This document shows positions 9,324 to 19,921 of a stretch of DNA of 64,000 bases, piece by piece. A program made the position numbers and the translations under genes. Source of the DNA: Anaerospora hongkongensis. Lineage in GTDB: Bacteria > Bacillota > Negativicutes > Sporomusales > DSM-15969. Position 1 is the stretch's first letter. Each line of letters starts with the position of its first letter. Location: contig NZ_SLUI01000002.1 of the NCBI RefSeq assembly GCF_004339805.1, positions 62,001 to 126,000 of the forward strand, in the 5' to 3' direction. The notes under the pieces were generated by a model. That model saw nothing but the letters and a program-made list of their open reading frames with translations. It was not told the DNA's origin and did no database searches.

Positions 9324-10103
9324 ATGCACATACTAAAGGACAAGCTTGTATTTATCAGCGGAGCCAGCAGCGGCATAGGCCAGGCCTGCGCTGAAGTGTT
9401 TGCCAAAGCAGGTGCAAAACTCATTTTGTGCGCCCGAAATAAGGAAAAACTCACCGATATTGCCACTGACCTGAAAGCCAGGTATGGTACCGTCAGCTTT
9501 CCCATTCAGCTTGATGTGCAGGATAAAACAGCTGTTCATCAGGCCTGCGACACATTGCCGCAAGAATGGCAAAAAATTGATATTTTGATTAATAACGCCG
9601 GTTTAGCCCGGGGAATGGAAAAAGTACAGCAAGGCGACCTGGCAGATTGGGATGCCATGATTGATACCAATATTAAAGGCTTGCTGTACTTAACACGCAA
9701 AATTGTGCCGCTCATGCTTGCCAATGAAAATAACGGCCAGGTTATTAATATTGGTTCCATCGCCGGTATTCATGCTTATCCGGGTGGTGCAGTATATTGT
9801 GCCACTAAAGCAGCAGTAAAATTTATCAGTGACGGCCTCCGCATGGACGTTGTCGATACGCCTATCCGTGTAACCAACATTCAGCCGGGCATGGTGGAAA
9901 CCAATTTTAGTATTGTCCGTTTCCACGGCGATGAAGAAAAAGCGGCCGCTGTATACGAAGGTATCACGCCGCTGACGGCAGCCGATATTGCCGATATAGT
10001 ATTGTACTCAGCAAGTGTGCCGCCGCATGTACAGATTTGTGAAGTGACTGTTACGCCCACGCATCAGGCTACTGGCCGGGTAATCCACCAAGTAAAAAAA
10101 TAA
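9324..10103 (+). CDS. short-chain dehydrogenase/reductase (YdfG-like)
   Basis: A 259-residue classical SDR. It has the Rossmann motif GASSGIGQA, NNAG, the catalytic Ser in INIGSIAGIH and the YxxxK pair in YCATKAAVKF. CARNKEKL after the second strand suggests NADP(H). Overall it resembles the YdfG group of 3-hydroxy acid / L-allo-threonine dehydrogenases; substrate not determined. AGGAGG lies 7 nt before ATG 9324; the frame is open 21 nt upstream. It is a single-gene transcript between opposing genes, with its own promoter and terminator. Confidence 0.88.
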   Translation: MHILKDKLVFISGASSGIGQACAEVFAKAGAKLILCARNKEKLTDIATDLKARYGTVSFPIQLDVQDKTAVHQACDTLPQEWQKIDILINNAGLARGMEKVQQGDLADWDAMIDTNIKGLLYLTRKIVPLMLANENNGQVINIGSIAGIHAYPGGAVYCATKAAVKFISDGLRMDVVDTPIRVTNIQPGMVETNFSIVRFHGDEEKAAAVYEGITPLTAADIADIVLYSASVPPHVQICEVTVTPTHQATGRVIHQVKK

Positions 10104-10127
10104 AAAAGGGGACTGTCCCCTTTTTGT
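10102..10127 (+). terminator. intrinsic terminator of the SDR gene
   Basis: AAAAAGGGGA pairs with TCCCCTTTTT (3-nt loop), ending in T-run. The stem core (GGGGACTGTCCCC) is similar to the REP-like repeats found at 58906, 59707 and 63043. Confidence 0.85.
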
Positions 10128-10147
10128 TAGAACTAGATGACTCAATT

Positions 10148-10178
10148 AAAAAACCGTGCCTGCTGGCACGGTTTTTTT
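10148..10178 (-). terminator. intrinsic terminator of the Liv-type binding protein gene
   Basis: AAACCGTGCC/GGCACGGTTT stem with a TGCT loop and A/T tracts on both sides, so it could act in both directions. It sits 8 nt after the stop of the minus-strand gene. Confidence 0.85.
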
Positions 10179-10185
10179 GTACTTC

Positions 10186-11364
10186 TTAAGGATTTACAGT
10201 CGATTTATACGTTTGCTTGCCGTCTTTCAATTCCAGGATTACAGCTGATTTCACAGCATCGTGGTTTTCATTCAGGCTGATCTTGCCTGTTACAGCCGGG
10301 TATTCTTTGGTTGCAGCCAGGGCATCGCGGATTTTGCCTGGTTCAGCGCTGTTGGCACGTTTGATTGCGTCGATAAGGACATACATTGCATCATAGCCCA
10401 GAACTGCCATCGCATCCGGTACTTGGCCATATTCTTTTTTATAAGCGTCAACAAAAGCTTTTGAAGCTGAGCTGGTGTCTTCTACGGAGTAGTGGTTCGT
10501 CATGAAGGTGTTATTCAGAGCAGCAGCGGTACCGATTTCAACCAGTTTGGGTGAATCCCAGCCGTCGCCGCCAACAAACGGAGCAGTTATGCCAAGTTCG
10601 CGAGCCTGTTTAACAATTTTACCAACTTCTTCATAATAGCCAGGTACATAGATTACATCAGGGTTAGTGCCCTTGATTTTAACAAGAATTGTTTTGAAGT
10701 CCTGGTCTTTTTGCAGGTAAGCTTCTTCCGCTACGATGGTACCATTGCCTTTGGTATAGGCTTCTTTAAAGAATTTAGACAACCCTTTGCTGTAGTCACT
10801 GGAATTGTCAACCATAATAGCAGCTTTTTGCAATTTCAGGGTGTTAAGAATAAAGTTGGCTCCTACAGTACCTTGGAAGGGATCAATGAAACAGACACGG
10901 AAAACATAGTTTTTCGCTTTACCGGTCTTTTCATCCAATGTTACTTTCGGATTGGTAGTAGCAGCGGCAACAAAAGGAATTTTGTTGTCTTCAGCAACTG
11001 TTGAGGCTGCAATAGCATTGGAGCTGACAGTGAAGCCGGTAACGGCAACTACTTTGTCCTGAGATATAACTTTCGTCATTGCATTTGAGGATTCGGAGGG
11101 TTCGCTTTTATTATCAGCTACAACCATTTGAATCTGCTTGCCCAATACGCCGCCTTTGGCATTGATTTCTTTCGCAGCTAATTTTGCACCATTAGCAGCT
11201 GCTGTACCAAAGGAGGCCGTACCGCCGGTCAATTCATAAATAACTCCAATTTTAATATCGCTGGAACTGGAAGCGGGACTGCCGCCGCCACACCCGGCCA
11301 ATAAGCCCGACATCATAACAGTTATTAATCCTACGCTGAAAACTTTCAAACTCTTTTTGAACAT
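10186..11364 (-). CDS. Liv-type ABC transporter substrate-binding lipoprotein (orphan)
   Basis: A 392-residue periplasmic-binding protein of the LivJ/branched-chain amino acid type (Peripla_BP_6). The signal sequence ends in the lipobox LLAGC, followed by a Gly/Ser-rich linker, then IKIGVIYELTGGTASFG, typical of the ligand-binding N-lobe. ATG 11364 (MFKKSLKVF) has a GGGGGAG site; an earlier in-frame start would not give a signal peptide at the N-terminus. No livHMGF permease or ATPase genes are nearby, so it must serve a transporter encoded elsewhere or act in sensing. Ligand unknown. Confidence 0.9.
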   Translation of the reverse strand: MFKKSLKVFSVGLITVMMSGLLAGCGGGSPASSSSDIKIGVIYELTGGTASFGTAAANGAKLAAKEINAKGGVLGKQIQMVVADNKSEPSESSNAMTKVISQDKVVAVTGFTVSSNAIAASTVAEDNKIPFVAAATTNPKVTLDEKTGKAKNYVFRVCFIDPFQGTVGANFILNTLKLQKAAIMVDNSSDYSKGLSKFFKEAYTKGNGTIVAEEAYLQKDQDFKTILVKIKGTNPDVIYVPGYYEEVGKIVKQARELGITAPFVGGDGWDSPKLVEIGTAAALNNTFMTNHYSVEDTSSASKAFVDAYKKEYGQVPDAMAVLGYDAMYVLIDAIKRANSAEPGKIRDALAATKEYPAVTGKISLNENHDAVKSAVILELKDGKQTYKSTVNP

Positions 11365-11460
11365 TTTCTTTTCTCCCCCTTTAGTATCCCTTATCTGCAA
11401 CCACCCAATTTTTCGCTGTACGCAACCGCCCCCTCTCACTGTTAATAAAATTACATGTTA

Positions 11461-11515
11461 ATAAAACAAAAGATGCTTTACTAAGGCGTAGTGTAATACG
11501 CCTTAATAAAGCATC
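11461..11515 (-). terminator. terminator after the AbrB-family gene
   Basis: A 19-nt near-perfect stem (11472-11490 with 11497-11515, one mismatch, 6-nt loop) followed on the minus strand by TTTTGTTTTATT. It separates the AbrB-family gene from the binding-protein gene. Confidence 0.75.
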
Positions 11516-11586
11516 GTTGCTCAAAAACTTTTGTCTTCTATGATTATACATTGTAATTCTTTTTCATCATTTTGACAAGTGTTTTT

Positions 11587-12603
11587 TTACATCTTCTTTA
11601 ACATCCATTTTAATGCGATAGGGACCACCAGCAGGATGAACAACAACCGGAACATTTGATAGGAAATAACAACCGATAAGTCGGCATGAACCATCATGGC
11701 CGTCAACCCCATCTCGGCTACCCCACCAGGTGCTGTTCCTAAAAAGGCTGTTACCAGACTGTAGCCATACAACGCCTTTAAGATAAAGCCAATGGCAAAC
11801 GAACATAGCAGAATGCCGACTACGCCGCTTACTGTATAGGGCAGCAGCGTTTTCCAATTGCTCATACTTTCTGCCTTGATATTAGCGCCCATATAAATAC
11901 CGGTTGATACCTGTGCCACTGTAATCACCCACGTTGGCATAGGCAGCGGCTCCAGGCCAGAGCATACCAATGCCGCCGTAACCAGAGTGGGGCCAAGCAT
12001 CCAGGGTGTCGGCAGTCCTATCCGCTGAGCAGCTAAAGACCCGATTAATACGGCTGTCACAAAGAATATCGCTGTACCAGGTTCCATTGTACTCTGGGCA
12101 GCTGTTCGCTGGATAGCTGTATCCACCACCTCCGCCAAGCCATGACGAGCCAGGAAGGGGACAGTAAACACAACTGCCAATAAGCGCAATGTCTGCATAA
12201 AGGTAACTACGGTAGCATCAGCATTCAATTCCTTGCTTAAAACTGCCATTTGGCTTAACCCACCAGGCACAGAGCCTAACAGGCCGCTTGCCAGATCGAC
12301 GCCTGTCCGCTTATGCGTAATATACCCCATAAATAAACTAAAGGCAATGGTTGCAGCAGTCGCAGCAAGCATCACGGGTAATTGATCGACAATTTGCCTG
12401 GCAGTAGTCATAGTAAAGGGGCTGCCCATTGTAATCCCTAATACGACTAAAGCACCTTTACGCAGCACCGCTGGCCAATAGACTACCTTGTTAAATCCCA
12501 GTTGAAGAACTAATATTACTGCAAGCGGTCCTAGTGTCCACGGCAGCGGCAAATTCAATACATAAAATACCGTCCCTCCTACCAAAGCCTGGAGAAAGGT
12601 CAA
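11587..12603 (-). CDS. AbrB-family (PF05145) integral membrane protein
   Basis: A hydrophobic protein with an internal duplication: the first half has LPLPWTLGPLAV and GSVPGGLSQMAVLSKE, the second half repeats this as LPTPWMLGPTLV and GTAPGGVAEMGLTAM. This duplicated module defines the AbrB/'putative ammonia monooxygenase' membrane family, whose function is unknown (transport or regulation suggested). About ten membrane segments. The frame is open to 12699, inside the upstream gene, but TTG 12603 places the start at the usual family N-terminus (LLTFLQALVGG) after that gene's stop. The start remains uncertain. Confidence 0.75.
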   Translation of the reverse strand: MTFLQALVGGTVFYVLNLPLPWTLGPLAVILVLQLGFNKVVYWPAVLRKGALVVLGITMGSPFTMTTARQIVDQLPVMLAATAATIAFSLFMGYITHKRTGVDLASGLLGSVPGGLSQMAVLSKELNADATVVTFMQTLRLLAVVFTVPFLARHGLAEVVDTAIQRTAAQSTMEPGTAIFFVTAVLIGSLAAQRIGLPTPWMLGPTLVTAALVCSGLEPLPMPTWVITVAQVSTGIYMGANIKAESMSNWKTLLPYTVSGVVGILLCSFAIGFILKALYGYSLVTAFLGTAPGGVAEMGLTAMMVHADLSVVISYQMFRLLFILLVVPIALKWMLKKM

Positions 12604-12616
12604 GAGTATCTTATAG

Positions 12617-13678
12617 CTATTCTTCGTTGTTGAAGTAAACTTTGTAGAAATGCATGCCTTTTTCGTCGTCAAACCCCCTCTCAATATGACGAGTTGCATC
12701 TTCCAAACCGGATTTAACCTGAATATCTACACCCGTGTCCAGTTTTATATTGCTCTTCATTTTGCGTTTCATCGATTTTACTGCCCCATTGGAAATATCA
12801 AATGTTTCCTGCACCACTTTTTCCTGAGTAAGATCATAGTTTTTCTTATGCTGTTTAAACTCATGCATTAATTCAGGATCACCGATAACCTGTTCCGCAA
12901 AATCATTGAGATCAAAACTGCTTTTTCCTTCAAAATAGGCTACTGAATTGTTAATAAATGAGACCTGGTCCTTTTTGTCGGCCTGATACATTTGCCCGTA
13001 AACATTCTCGGAAAAATCACGGCATAAATTTAAATACGTTTCCGTATGAAAATGATTATCCTCTACAGGAACGACCCGCAAGAATTCTTCTGTCCAGTAT
13101 TGCGCTTCACTATCACCTTTATTGCCTTTATCAATAATCGCCATCCGGTAGCCGCCAAGTGACTGACTGTTAAAAATAAGACAGCCTTTATCCATTTTTC
13201 GAACGTTAATACCATCCTCACAGGCAATGGTAATATCCAGACGATGCTCACTAATCCTGAGGTAAGTGTCTTTATTCTCTGTTTTAAAAATACCGATAGC
13301 ATCAACTGCCTGTCCGTCTAAAATACAGTCAGCCAAATAAACCATATAAAATTCCCCTTGCTTAACTTTGGGATTAGAGGAATTCTCATATAAATATTTG
13401 AGTACATTAACCGATTGGTCATAAAAATTCTGTTTGTTAATAAAAGCCCTGCTAACGCACATATACACTTCATTCAGATGTATATCGGTCTCATGGTGAA
13501 AAGAGTACAACTGTTCACTCTTAAAAGAAGACAAAAAATATTTGAGCAGTATTTCTTCTAAGTTACCATCTGTCAGCGGGTAAAGAGCAGGAGTAATTGT
13601 CATGCCTTCCCCTTTTAACTTATTTCCGACTTTATGTATGGCCAATTTATCAATACGAGCATGATTCAATTCAAACAC
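12617..13678 (-). CDS. nucleoid-associated protein, NdpA/YejK family
   Basis: A 353-residue protein of the 37-kDa nucleoid-associated family. It shows the characteristic start HARIDKLAIHKVGNK, a middle FYMVYLADCILDGQAVDAIGIFKTE strand pair, and a FEGKSSFDLNDFAEQV segment. Members bind the chromosome; their role is not well defined. The GTG start at 13678 has AGGAGA 6 nt upstream. The AbrB-family gene follows within 14 nt, so the two probably share a transcript although no functional link is known. Confidence 0.85.
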   Translation of the reverse strand: MFELNHARIDKLAIHKVGNKLKGEGMTITPALYPLTDGNLEEILLKYFLSSFKSEQLYSFHHETDIHLNEVYMCVSRAFINKQNFYDQSVNVLKYLYENSSNPKVKQGEFYMVYLADCILDGQAVDAIGIFKTENKDTYLRISEHRLDITIACEDGINVRKMDKGCLIFNSQSLGGYRMAIIDKGNKGDSEAQYWTEEFLRVVPVEDNHFHTETYLNLCRDFSENVYGQMYQADKKDQVSFINNSVAYFEGKSSFDLNDFAEQVIGDPELMHEFKQHKKNYDLTQEKVVQETFDISNGAVKSMKRKMKSNIKLDTGVDIQVKSGLEDATRHIERGFDDEKGMHFYKVYFNNEE

Positions 13679-13712
13679 GATATCTCTCCTTTAGCTAAAA
13701 CGACATAAAACT

Positions 13713-13743
13713 ATTATAGCAAAATATAAGAACCGACTGTAAA
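13713..13743 (-). promoter_or_regulatory. candidate promoter of the NdpA-like gene
   Basis: Perfect TATAAT at 13713-13718 on the minus strand, 35 nt before the GTG start. The -35 is weaker: TTTACA at 13738-13743 gives a long 19-bp spacer. Confidence 0.5.
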
Positions 13744-13759
13744 AATTTATATATTTTTA

Positions 13760-13805
13760 CAATAAAAATAAGAGAGACAGTCACAATCACGTGACTGTCT
13801 CTCTT
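13760..13805 (-). terminator. intrinsic terminator of lysA
   Basis: Perfect 15-bp stem (AAGAGAGACAGTCAC, 13770-13784, with its complement at 13791-13805) followed on the minus strand by a T-rich tract. Confidence 0.88.
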
Positions 13806-13823
13806 AACAGGTTCATTATCCTG

Positions 13824-15116
13824 TTATTCTTGTGTTTTTGTTGCTGCTGCCAGCTGCTTCTTTTCCAGTGGAGCAAAATCCAAAGTGGCAAACAAATCTT
13901 CCAGTGTTTCGGCGCGGCGAATTAACCGTACTGAGCCATCAGGCCGCAGCAGCAGCTCAGCAGAGCGAAGCTTGCCATTGTAGTTAAAGCCCATGGCGTG
14001 GCCGTGAGCACCGGCATCATGGATGACAATTAAATCACCAATATCGATCTGCGGCAGGGCACGGTCGATAGCGAATTTATCATTATTTTCACATAGCGAT
14101 CCGGTCACATCATATACATGATCCAGGGGCAAATCTTCTTTACCGAGAACAGTGATATGATGATAAGAACCGTATAAGGCAGGCCGCATCAGATTAGCCA
14201 TGCAGGCATCCAGTCCCACATAGTTCTTGTGAATATTTTTCTTATGCAGCACGGTAGATACCAGGTAACCGTAAGGACCAGTAACCATACGGCCGCATTC
14301 GAGCGCCAGCTGCAGCGGATGGAGTCCGTTTGCAGTAATTTTGGCCTCATAGGCTTTTTGCACCTGTTGACCTACATATTTTAGATCAACAGCCTCTTGA
14401 TCAGGACGATACGGTATGCCAATACCGCCGCCAAGATCAATAAATTCCACACGAATTCCCAGCTCACGATGAATATCTACGGCCAGATCAAACATCATAT
14501 TAGCAGTTCCCACAAAGGAATCGGGATTGAGTTCGTTGGAAATAACCATGGTATGCAGGCCAAAGCGTTTAACGCCTTTTGCCTTGCAGATACGGAATGC
14601 TTCAAAGACCTGCTCGCGAGTCAAGCCATATTTCGCTTCTTCAGGAAAACCAATAATCGTATTACCGTTTTTGAGAAGCGGACCAGGGTTATAGCGGAAG
14701 GAAATCATTTCCGGCAAACCGGCATGTTTCTCCAGGTAAGCAATATGGGTAATATCATCTAAATTGATAATTGCTCCCAGTTCTTTGGCCTTCACATACT
14801 CATCATAGGGAGTATCATTGGATGAAAAAATAATATCGGCACCAGTAATGCCTACTTTTTCAGCCAGGATTAACTCTGCCATGGAGCTGCAGTCGGCGCC
14901 AATGCCTTCTTCTTTCAGAATCTGCATTAAATATGGATTGGGAGCAGCCTTAACGGCAAAGTATTCTTTAAAGCCGGGAGCCCAGGAAAAAGCTGACAAC
15001 AAGTTGCGGGCATTATCGCGGATTGCTTTTTCATCATAAAGATGAAACGGGGTCGGATAAGTGCGAATAATTTCTTCGAGTTTCTGCTTGGAAACGGGAA
15101 TTTTTTTATCAGCCAA
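13824..15116 (-). CDS. lysA: diaminopimelate decarboxylase
   Basis: LysA decarboxylates meso-diaminopimelate to lysine. The 430-residue PLP enzyme has the fold-III features: FAVKAAPNP with the PLP-lysine, the glycine-rich FIDLGGGIGIPY phosphate loop, LECGRMVTGPYG, and VTGSLCENNDKFA carrying the catalytic cysteine of the partner subunit. GAGGAGG precedes ATG 15116. A lysine riboswitch with a terminator lies in its leader, so expression should fall when lysine is abundant; this supports DAP rather than ornithine or arginine as substrate. Confidence 0.96.
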   Translation of the reverse strand: MADKKIPVSKQKLEEIIRTYPTPFHLYDEKAIRDNARNLLSAFSWAPGFKEYFAVKAAPNPYLMQILKEEGIGADCSSMAELILAEKVGITGADIIFSSNDTPYDEYVKAKELGAIINLDDITHIAYLEKHAGLPEMISFRYNPGPLLKNGNTIIGFPEEAKYGLTREQVFEAFRICKAKGVKRFGLHTMVISNELNPDSFVGTANMMFDLAVDIHRELGIRVEFIDLGGGIGIPYRPDQEAVDLKYVGQQVQKAYEAKITANGLHPLQLALECGRMVTGPYGYLVSTVLHKKNIHKNYVGLDACMANLMRPALYGSYHHITVLGKEDLPLDHVYDVTGSLCENNDKFAIDRALPQIDIGDLIVIHDAGAHGHAMGFNYNGKLRSAELLLRPDGSVRLIRRAETLEDLFATLDFAPLEKKQLAAATKTQE

Positions 15117-15153
15117 TTTTATTCCTCCTCAAATATCGCTGGCAAACCGCTTT

Positions 15154-15197
15154 AAAAATAAAAAGCAGTTTGCGTAAAAACTATCTTCGCAAACCGC
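15154..15197 (-). terminator. lysine-riboswitch terminator in the lysA leader
   Basis: On the minus strand a 10-bp stem (15188-15197 with 15165-15174) is followed by TTTTTATTTTT (15154-15164). The loop contains AAGATAG, which is complementary to CTATCTT of the aptamer P1 3' strand, giving a clear antiterminator alternative. Confidence 0.9.
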
Positions 15198-15228
15198 CAG
15201 TTTTACAATGTAATGAACTTAGCTGTGC

Positions 15229-15400
15229 AAGATAGCGCTCCATCCGAATCCCATTCGGATGACAGTCCTGTGCTTAATTCAGCATAGAACCAGCAAACAA
15301 CAGCAGGCCTGCTGCCATTCACTTCGGCGGCCCTTCCTTTCAGTATCTGTCCTCGCCGGCCAGCTCAAGATACTTACTATTAATAACCGCACCTCTACCT
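15229..15400 (-). promoter_or_regulatory. lysine riboswitch (L-box)
   Basis: Minus-strand sequence carries the conserved L-box blocks in order: AGGTAGAGGTGC, TTAATAGTAAGTATC, GAAAGGAAGGG, CGCCGAAGTG, GCTGGTTCT, ACTGTCATCC and GGATGGAGCGCTATCTT. P1 pairs AGGTAG (15400-15395) with CTATCT near 15231. It precedes lysA by about 110 nt, with a terminator between, so lysine should cause termination. Confidence 0.95.
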
Positions 15401-15420
15401 AAGAATATTTATTTTATACT

Positions 15421-15450
15421 AGTATAGCGCCTGATAACAACCAGTGTCAA
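15421..15450 (-). promoter_or_regulatory. promoter of the lysA riboswitch transcript
   Basis: TTGACA at 15445-15450 and TATACT at 15421-15426 on the minus strand with an 18-bp spacer, about 20 nt upstream of the aptamer. Confidence 0.78.
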
Positions 15451-15504
15451 CCTTTAGTACATTAACCTCATTAAATTTTGGTCTATTTTGAGAAACTTTC
15501 TTAA

Positions 15505-16248
15505 TTAGTGGCGTTGTATCCCTTTTTCACTGTACTTGTTCAGCAACTCACTAACCGTAACAATCTGATAACCTTCGGCCTTTATTTTCTCCAGCAGAAT
15601 AGGCAGCGCCTCAGCAGTCTGAACCGGTGTATCGGAAGCATGCATGAGGATAATTGCCCCTGGTTTGAGGCGTTTCATAATCCGGTCAACAATCACATCC
15701 CTGCCGGGATTCTTCCAGTCCAGCGAATCTACATTCCAGATAATGGTTTTATACCCTATTTCCTGAGTAGCCTGTAACGATTTCTGGCTGTAATGTCCAT
15801 TTGGCGGGCGCATCAGCGTAGCATCCACACCGGTCACTTCTTTGATCTGGGCATGGGCTTTCTGTAAGTCCTCTTTTACCCATTCCGGTGTTCTATCGCC
15901 ATAGTTTTCATGTTTGAAACCATGGCTGGCGATTTCATGCCCATCAGCAACCATGCGCTGAGCCACCTCGGGAAATTTTTTTGCCCAGGGACCCATAATA
16001 AAAAAAGTGACTTTCGTATCATTTTTCTTTAAGGTATCCAAGATGGATGGCGTAAATTTATTCCCCCACGAATGATCAAACGTCAACGCCACTACCTTTT
16101 GGTCCGTCCTGGTAGCCGCAATTGCGATCGGGCCGCTGGTATTGATTTGATCGGAAACCTGAACATAAACGGCACTAATAGCAAAAAGGCCGATAATACT
16201 GAAAAAAATGTGCCGATGGCTAAGCAGCCGGCGCAAATCAAGAATCAT
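15505..16248 (-). CDS. polysaccharide deacetylase, PdaB-like
   Basis: A 247-residue NodB-fold (carbohydrate esterase 4) protein with one N-terminal membrane anchor (IFFSIIGLFAISAVYV). Catalytic motifs: ALTFDHSWG (motif 1, with His in place of the second Asp, as in the PdaB subgroup), ASHGFKH (motif 2, zinc-binding HxxxH), RPPNGHYS (motif 3) and IILMHASD near the C-terminus. In Bacillus PdaB acts in spore cortex maintenance; with the other spore genes here that role is plausible but inferred. ATG 16248 is used; GTG 16260 lies too close to GGGAGG. Confidence 0.82.
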   Translation of the reverse strand: MILDLRRLLSHRHIFFSIIGLFAISAVYVQVSDQINTSGPIAIAATRTDQKVVALTFDHSWGNKFTPSILDTLKKNDTKVTFFIMGPWAKKFPEVAQRMVADGHEIASHGFKHENYGDRTPEWVKEDLQKAHAQIKEVTGVDATLMRPPNGHYSQKSLQATQEIGYKTIIWNVDSLDWKNPGRDVIVDRIMKRLKPGAIILMHASDTPVQTAEALPILLEKIKAEGYQIVTVSELLNKYSEKGIQRH

Positions 16249-16314
16249 AATCCGCTCCACCTCCCAACATACACTACCAATCTATGCTTGAAGATGGTCT
16301 ATTATGCGTTTTCC

Positions 16315-16947
16315 TTATTGCCAGCGGATATAAGGAAACCTTTTTACGACATATAGGATCAGCCGGTCGGATATAGAATAGGCCAGCCGCAAGGTGAGCA
16401 CAACCGTACCGGCCGTAATCCACCAAAGATAATCGCTGTGCCTTAAGGCAGCGGGAATAAACAAAACGGCGGCAGCAATTACGGCAATGCTGGCAGCAGT
16501 AAGCGGGATAGCCGTCTGTATGGCACCAAAAGTCCATTTACCATAGATACGGGTTATCTCCTGATCCCGGCTGGCGGAAAATACAGCTTGAATAGCGGCG
16601 GCCTTTTCCTGCACCCAGCTTTCCGTTTTTCCTGTAACGGCATAAGAACCGCCGGCAGGAGGATAATTACGAAATACAATAGCAATATTGCCTGCCTCGG
16701 CCACTTCAACGGTAAGGACTATATAATCAATATATGGCAGTTGCTGCAACAAGGCAACCATCTGCTGCCTGTCCTGAATAATCCTGGCCGGACGGTCGCT
16801 AACCTTGCCAAGTCTGTCACAGCCTGTACCGATTTCGGCACTCCACGTATAAGTATCTGGCGGACCGAAGCTGTCCCACAACTGCCCCACCATTGCTTCA
16901 TTCCAGCTGCAGGCCGGCAGCAGGGCTTTCGCAGTATAGTCTTGCAT
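16315..16947 (-). CDS. unknown protein with two C-terminal membrane segments
   Basis: I do not recognise this 210-residue protein. The first ~130 residues are soluble-looking, Trp- and Asp-rich at the start (CSWNEAMVGQLWDSFG). Two hydrophobic segments follow (IPLTAASIAVIAAAVLFI, YLWWITAGTVVLTLRLAY), and the C-terminus is basic. A GGGGAGG site stands 8 nt before ATG 16947, which supports it being a real gene. It lies 66 nt upstream of the deacetylase gene on the same strand; a link to the cell envelope is only suggested by that. Confidence 0.6.
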   Translation of the reverse strand: MQDYTAKALLPACSWNEAMVGQLWDSFGPPDTYTWSAEIGTGCDRLGKVSDRPARIIQDRQQMVALLQQLPYIDYIVLTVEVAEAGNIAIVFRNYPPAGGSYAVTGKTESWVQEKAAAIQAVFSASRDQEITRIYGKWTFGAIQTAIPLTAASIAVIAAAVLFIPAALRHSDYLWWITAGTVVLTLRLAYSISDRLILYVVKRFPYIRWQ

Positions 16948-16995
16948 ATCATCTACCTCCCCTTTTCATTATAGGACAAATACGGGTAAAGGCAA

Positions 16996-17046
16996 TAAAA
17001 AAACAAAAGAGGCTTCCCACGAGTCACTCATCTCGTGAGAAGCCTC
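16996..17046 (-). terminator. intrinsic terminator downstream of groEL
   Basis: 15-nt near-perfect stem (17009-17023 with 17032-17046, one mismatch) followed on the minus strand by TTTTGTTTTTTTATT. The 125 nt between it and the groEL stop hold no other recognised feature. Confidence 0.85.
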
Positions 17047-17171
17047 CACTAACAAATCCTGGTCACTCAGCCAAGCTTTTATTAGCTTAATTTTTGCGAT
17101 GCGGTCAGACTGTGGTCATAAAGGGTTATCGCACAATAAGCCCTCATATTCCACTGGCTGTTGGGGCGTGA

Positions 17172-18818
<1,647 letters not shown>

Positions 18819-18859
18819 TTATGTATCCCTCCATAATTTAAAATATAACAAGTTAGAAG

Positions 18860-19327
<468 letters not shown>

Positions 19328-19336
19328 TTATACAGC

Positions 19337-19918
19337 TTATTTCCGTTTGGTCGATGCTTCAACAATTGCTTCTGCCACTTCGCGAATCGATTTTCGCTTG
19401 CTCATGCTGTACTGCTGAATACGACGGTACGCTTCGTTTTCACTCAAATTATACGCATCCATGAGTATGCCTTTGGCCCGGTCAAGAATCTTGCGGGTTT
19501 CCAGCGAGTTTTTCACATCTTCCAGTTCCCGTTCCAATTCAGCAAATTCCTGAAAGCGGGAGATGGCAATTTCCATAGCAGGGAAGAGATTGACCTCTTT
19601 AACCGGCTTAACCAAATAAGCCAAAACACCTGAATCCTTAGCTTTCTCAACAATATCCTTCTGACTAAAAGCCGTTAAGAGCAGAACAGGCGCCAGTTTC
19701 TCATTGGAGATGATTTTCGCGGCGGTAATCCCGTCCATTTCCGGCATTTTAATATCCATGATGACCAGGTCGGGACGAGACTTACGAGCTAAATCAACGG
19801 CCTTAAGACCGTCGGATGCTTCACCTACCACTGTATGGCCTGCCTCTTCGAGAAGTTCACGCAAGTCCATGCGAATGATGGATTCATTATCGGCAACTAC
19901 GATTCGCAAATTTTCCAT
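19337..19918 (-). CDS. ANTAR-domain response regulator (EutV-type)
   Basis: A 193-residue regulator with an N-terminal receiver (acidic pair VVADNE, phospho-acceptor Asp in DLVIMDIKMPEMDG, conserved Lys in YLVKPVKE), a coiled linker (residues ~115-135), and a C-terminal ANTAR RNA-binding domain (RKILDRAKGILMDAYNLSENEAYRRIQQYSM). ANTAR regulators of this kind (EutV) bind twin hexaloop hairpins in leaders and prevent termination. The paired kinase is 3 nt upstream. No ethanolamine genes are present; targets must be elsewhere. Confidence 0.93.
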   Translation of the reverse strand: MENLRIVVADNESIIRMDLRELLEEAGHTVVGEASDGLKAVDLARKSRPDLVIMDIKMPEMDGITAAKIISNEKLAPVLLLTAFSQKDIVEKAKDSGVLAYLVKPVKEVNLFPAMEIAISRFQEFAELERELEDVKNSLETRKILDRAKGILMDAYNLSENEAYRRIQQYSMSKRKSIREVAEAIVEASTKRK

Positions 19919-19921
19919 AGA

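Noticed and set aside
12604..12699. Longer N-terminus of the AbrB-family protein
   Set aside because: It would overlap the NdpA-like gene by over 80 nt and adds residues not seen in the family; a start after that gene's stop fits better.
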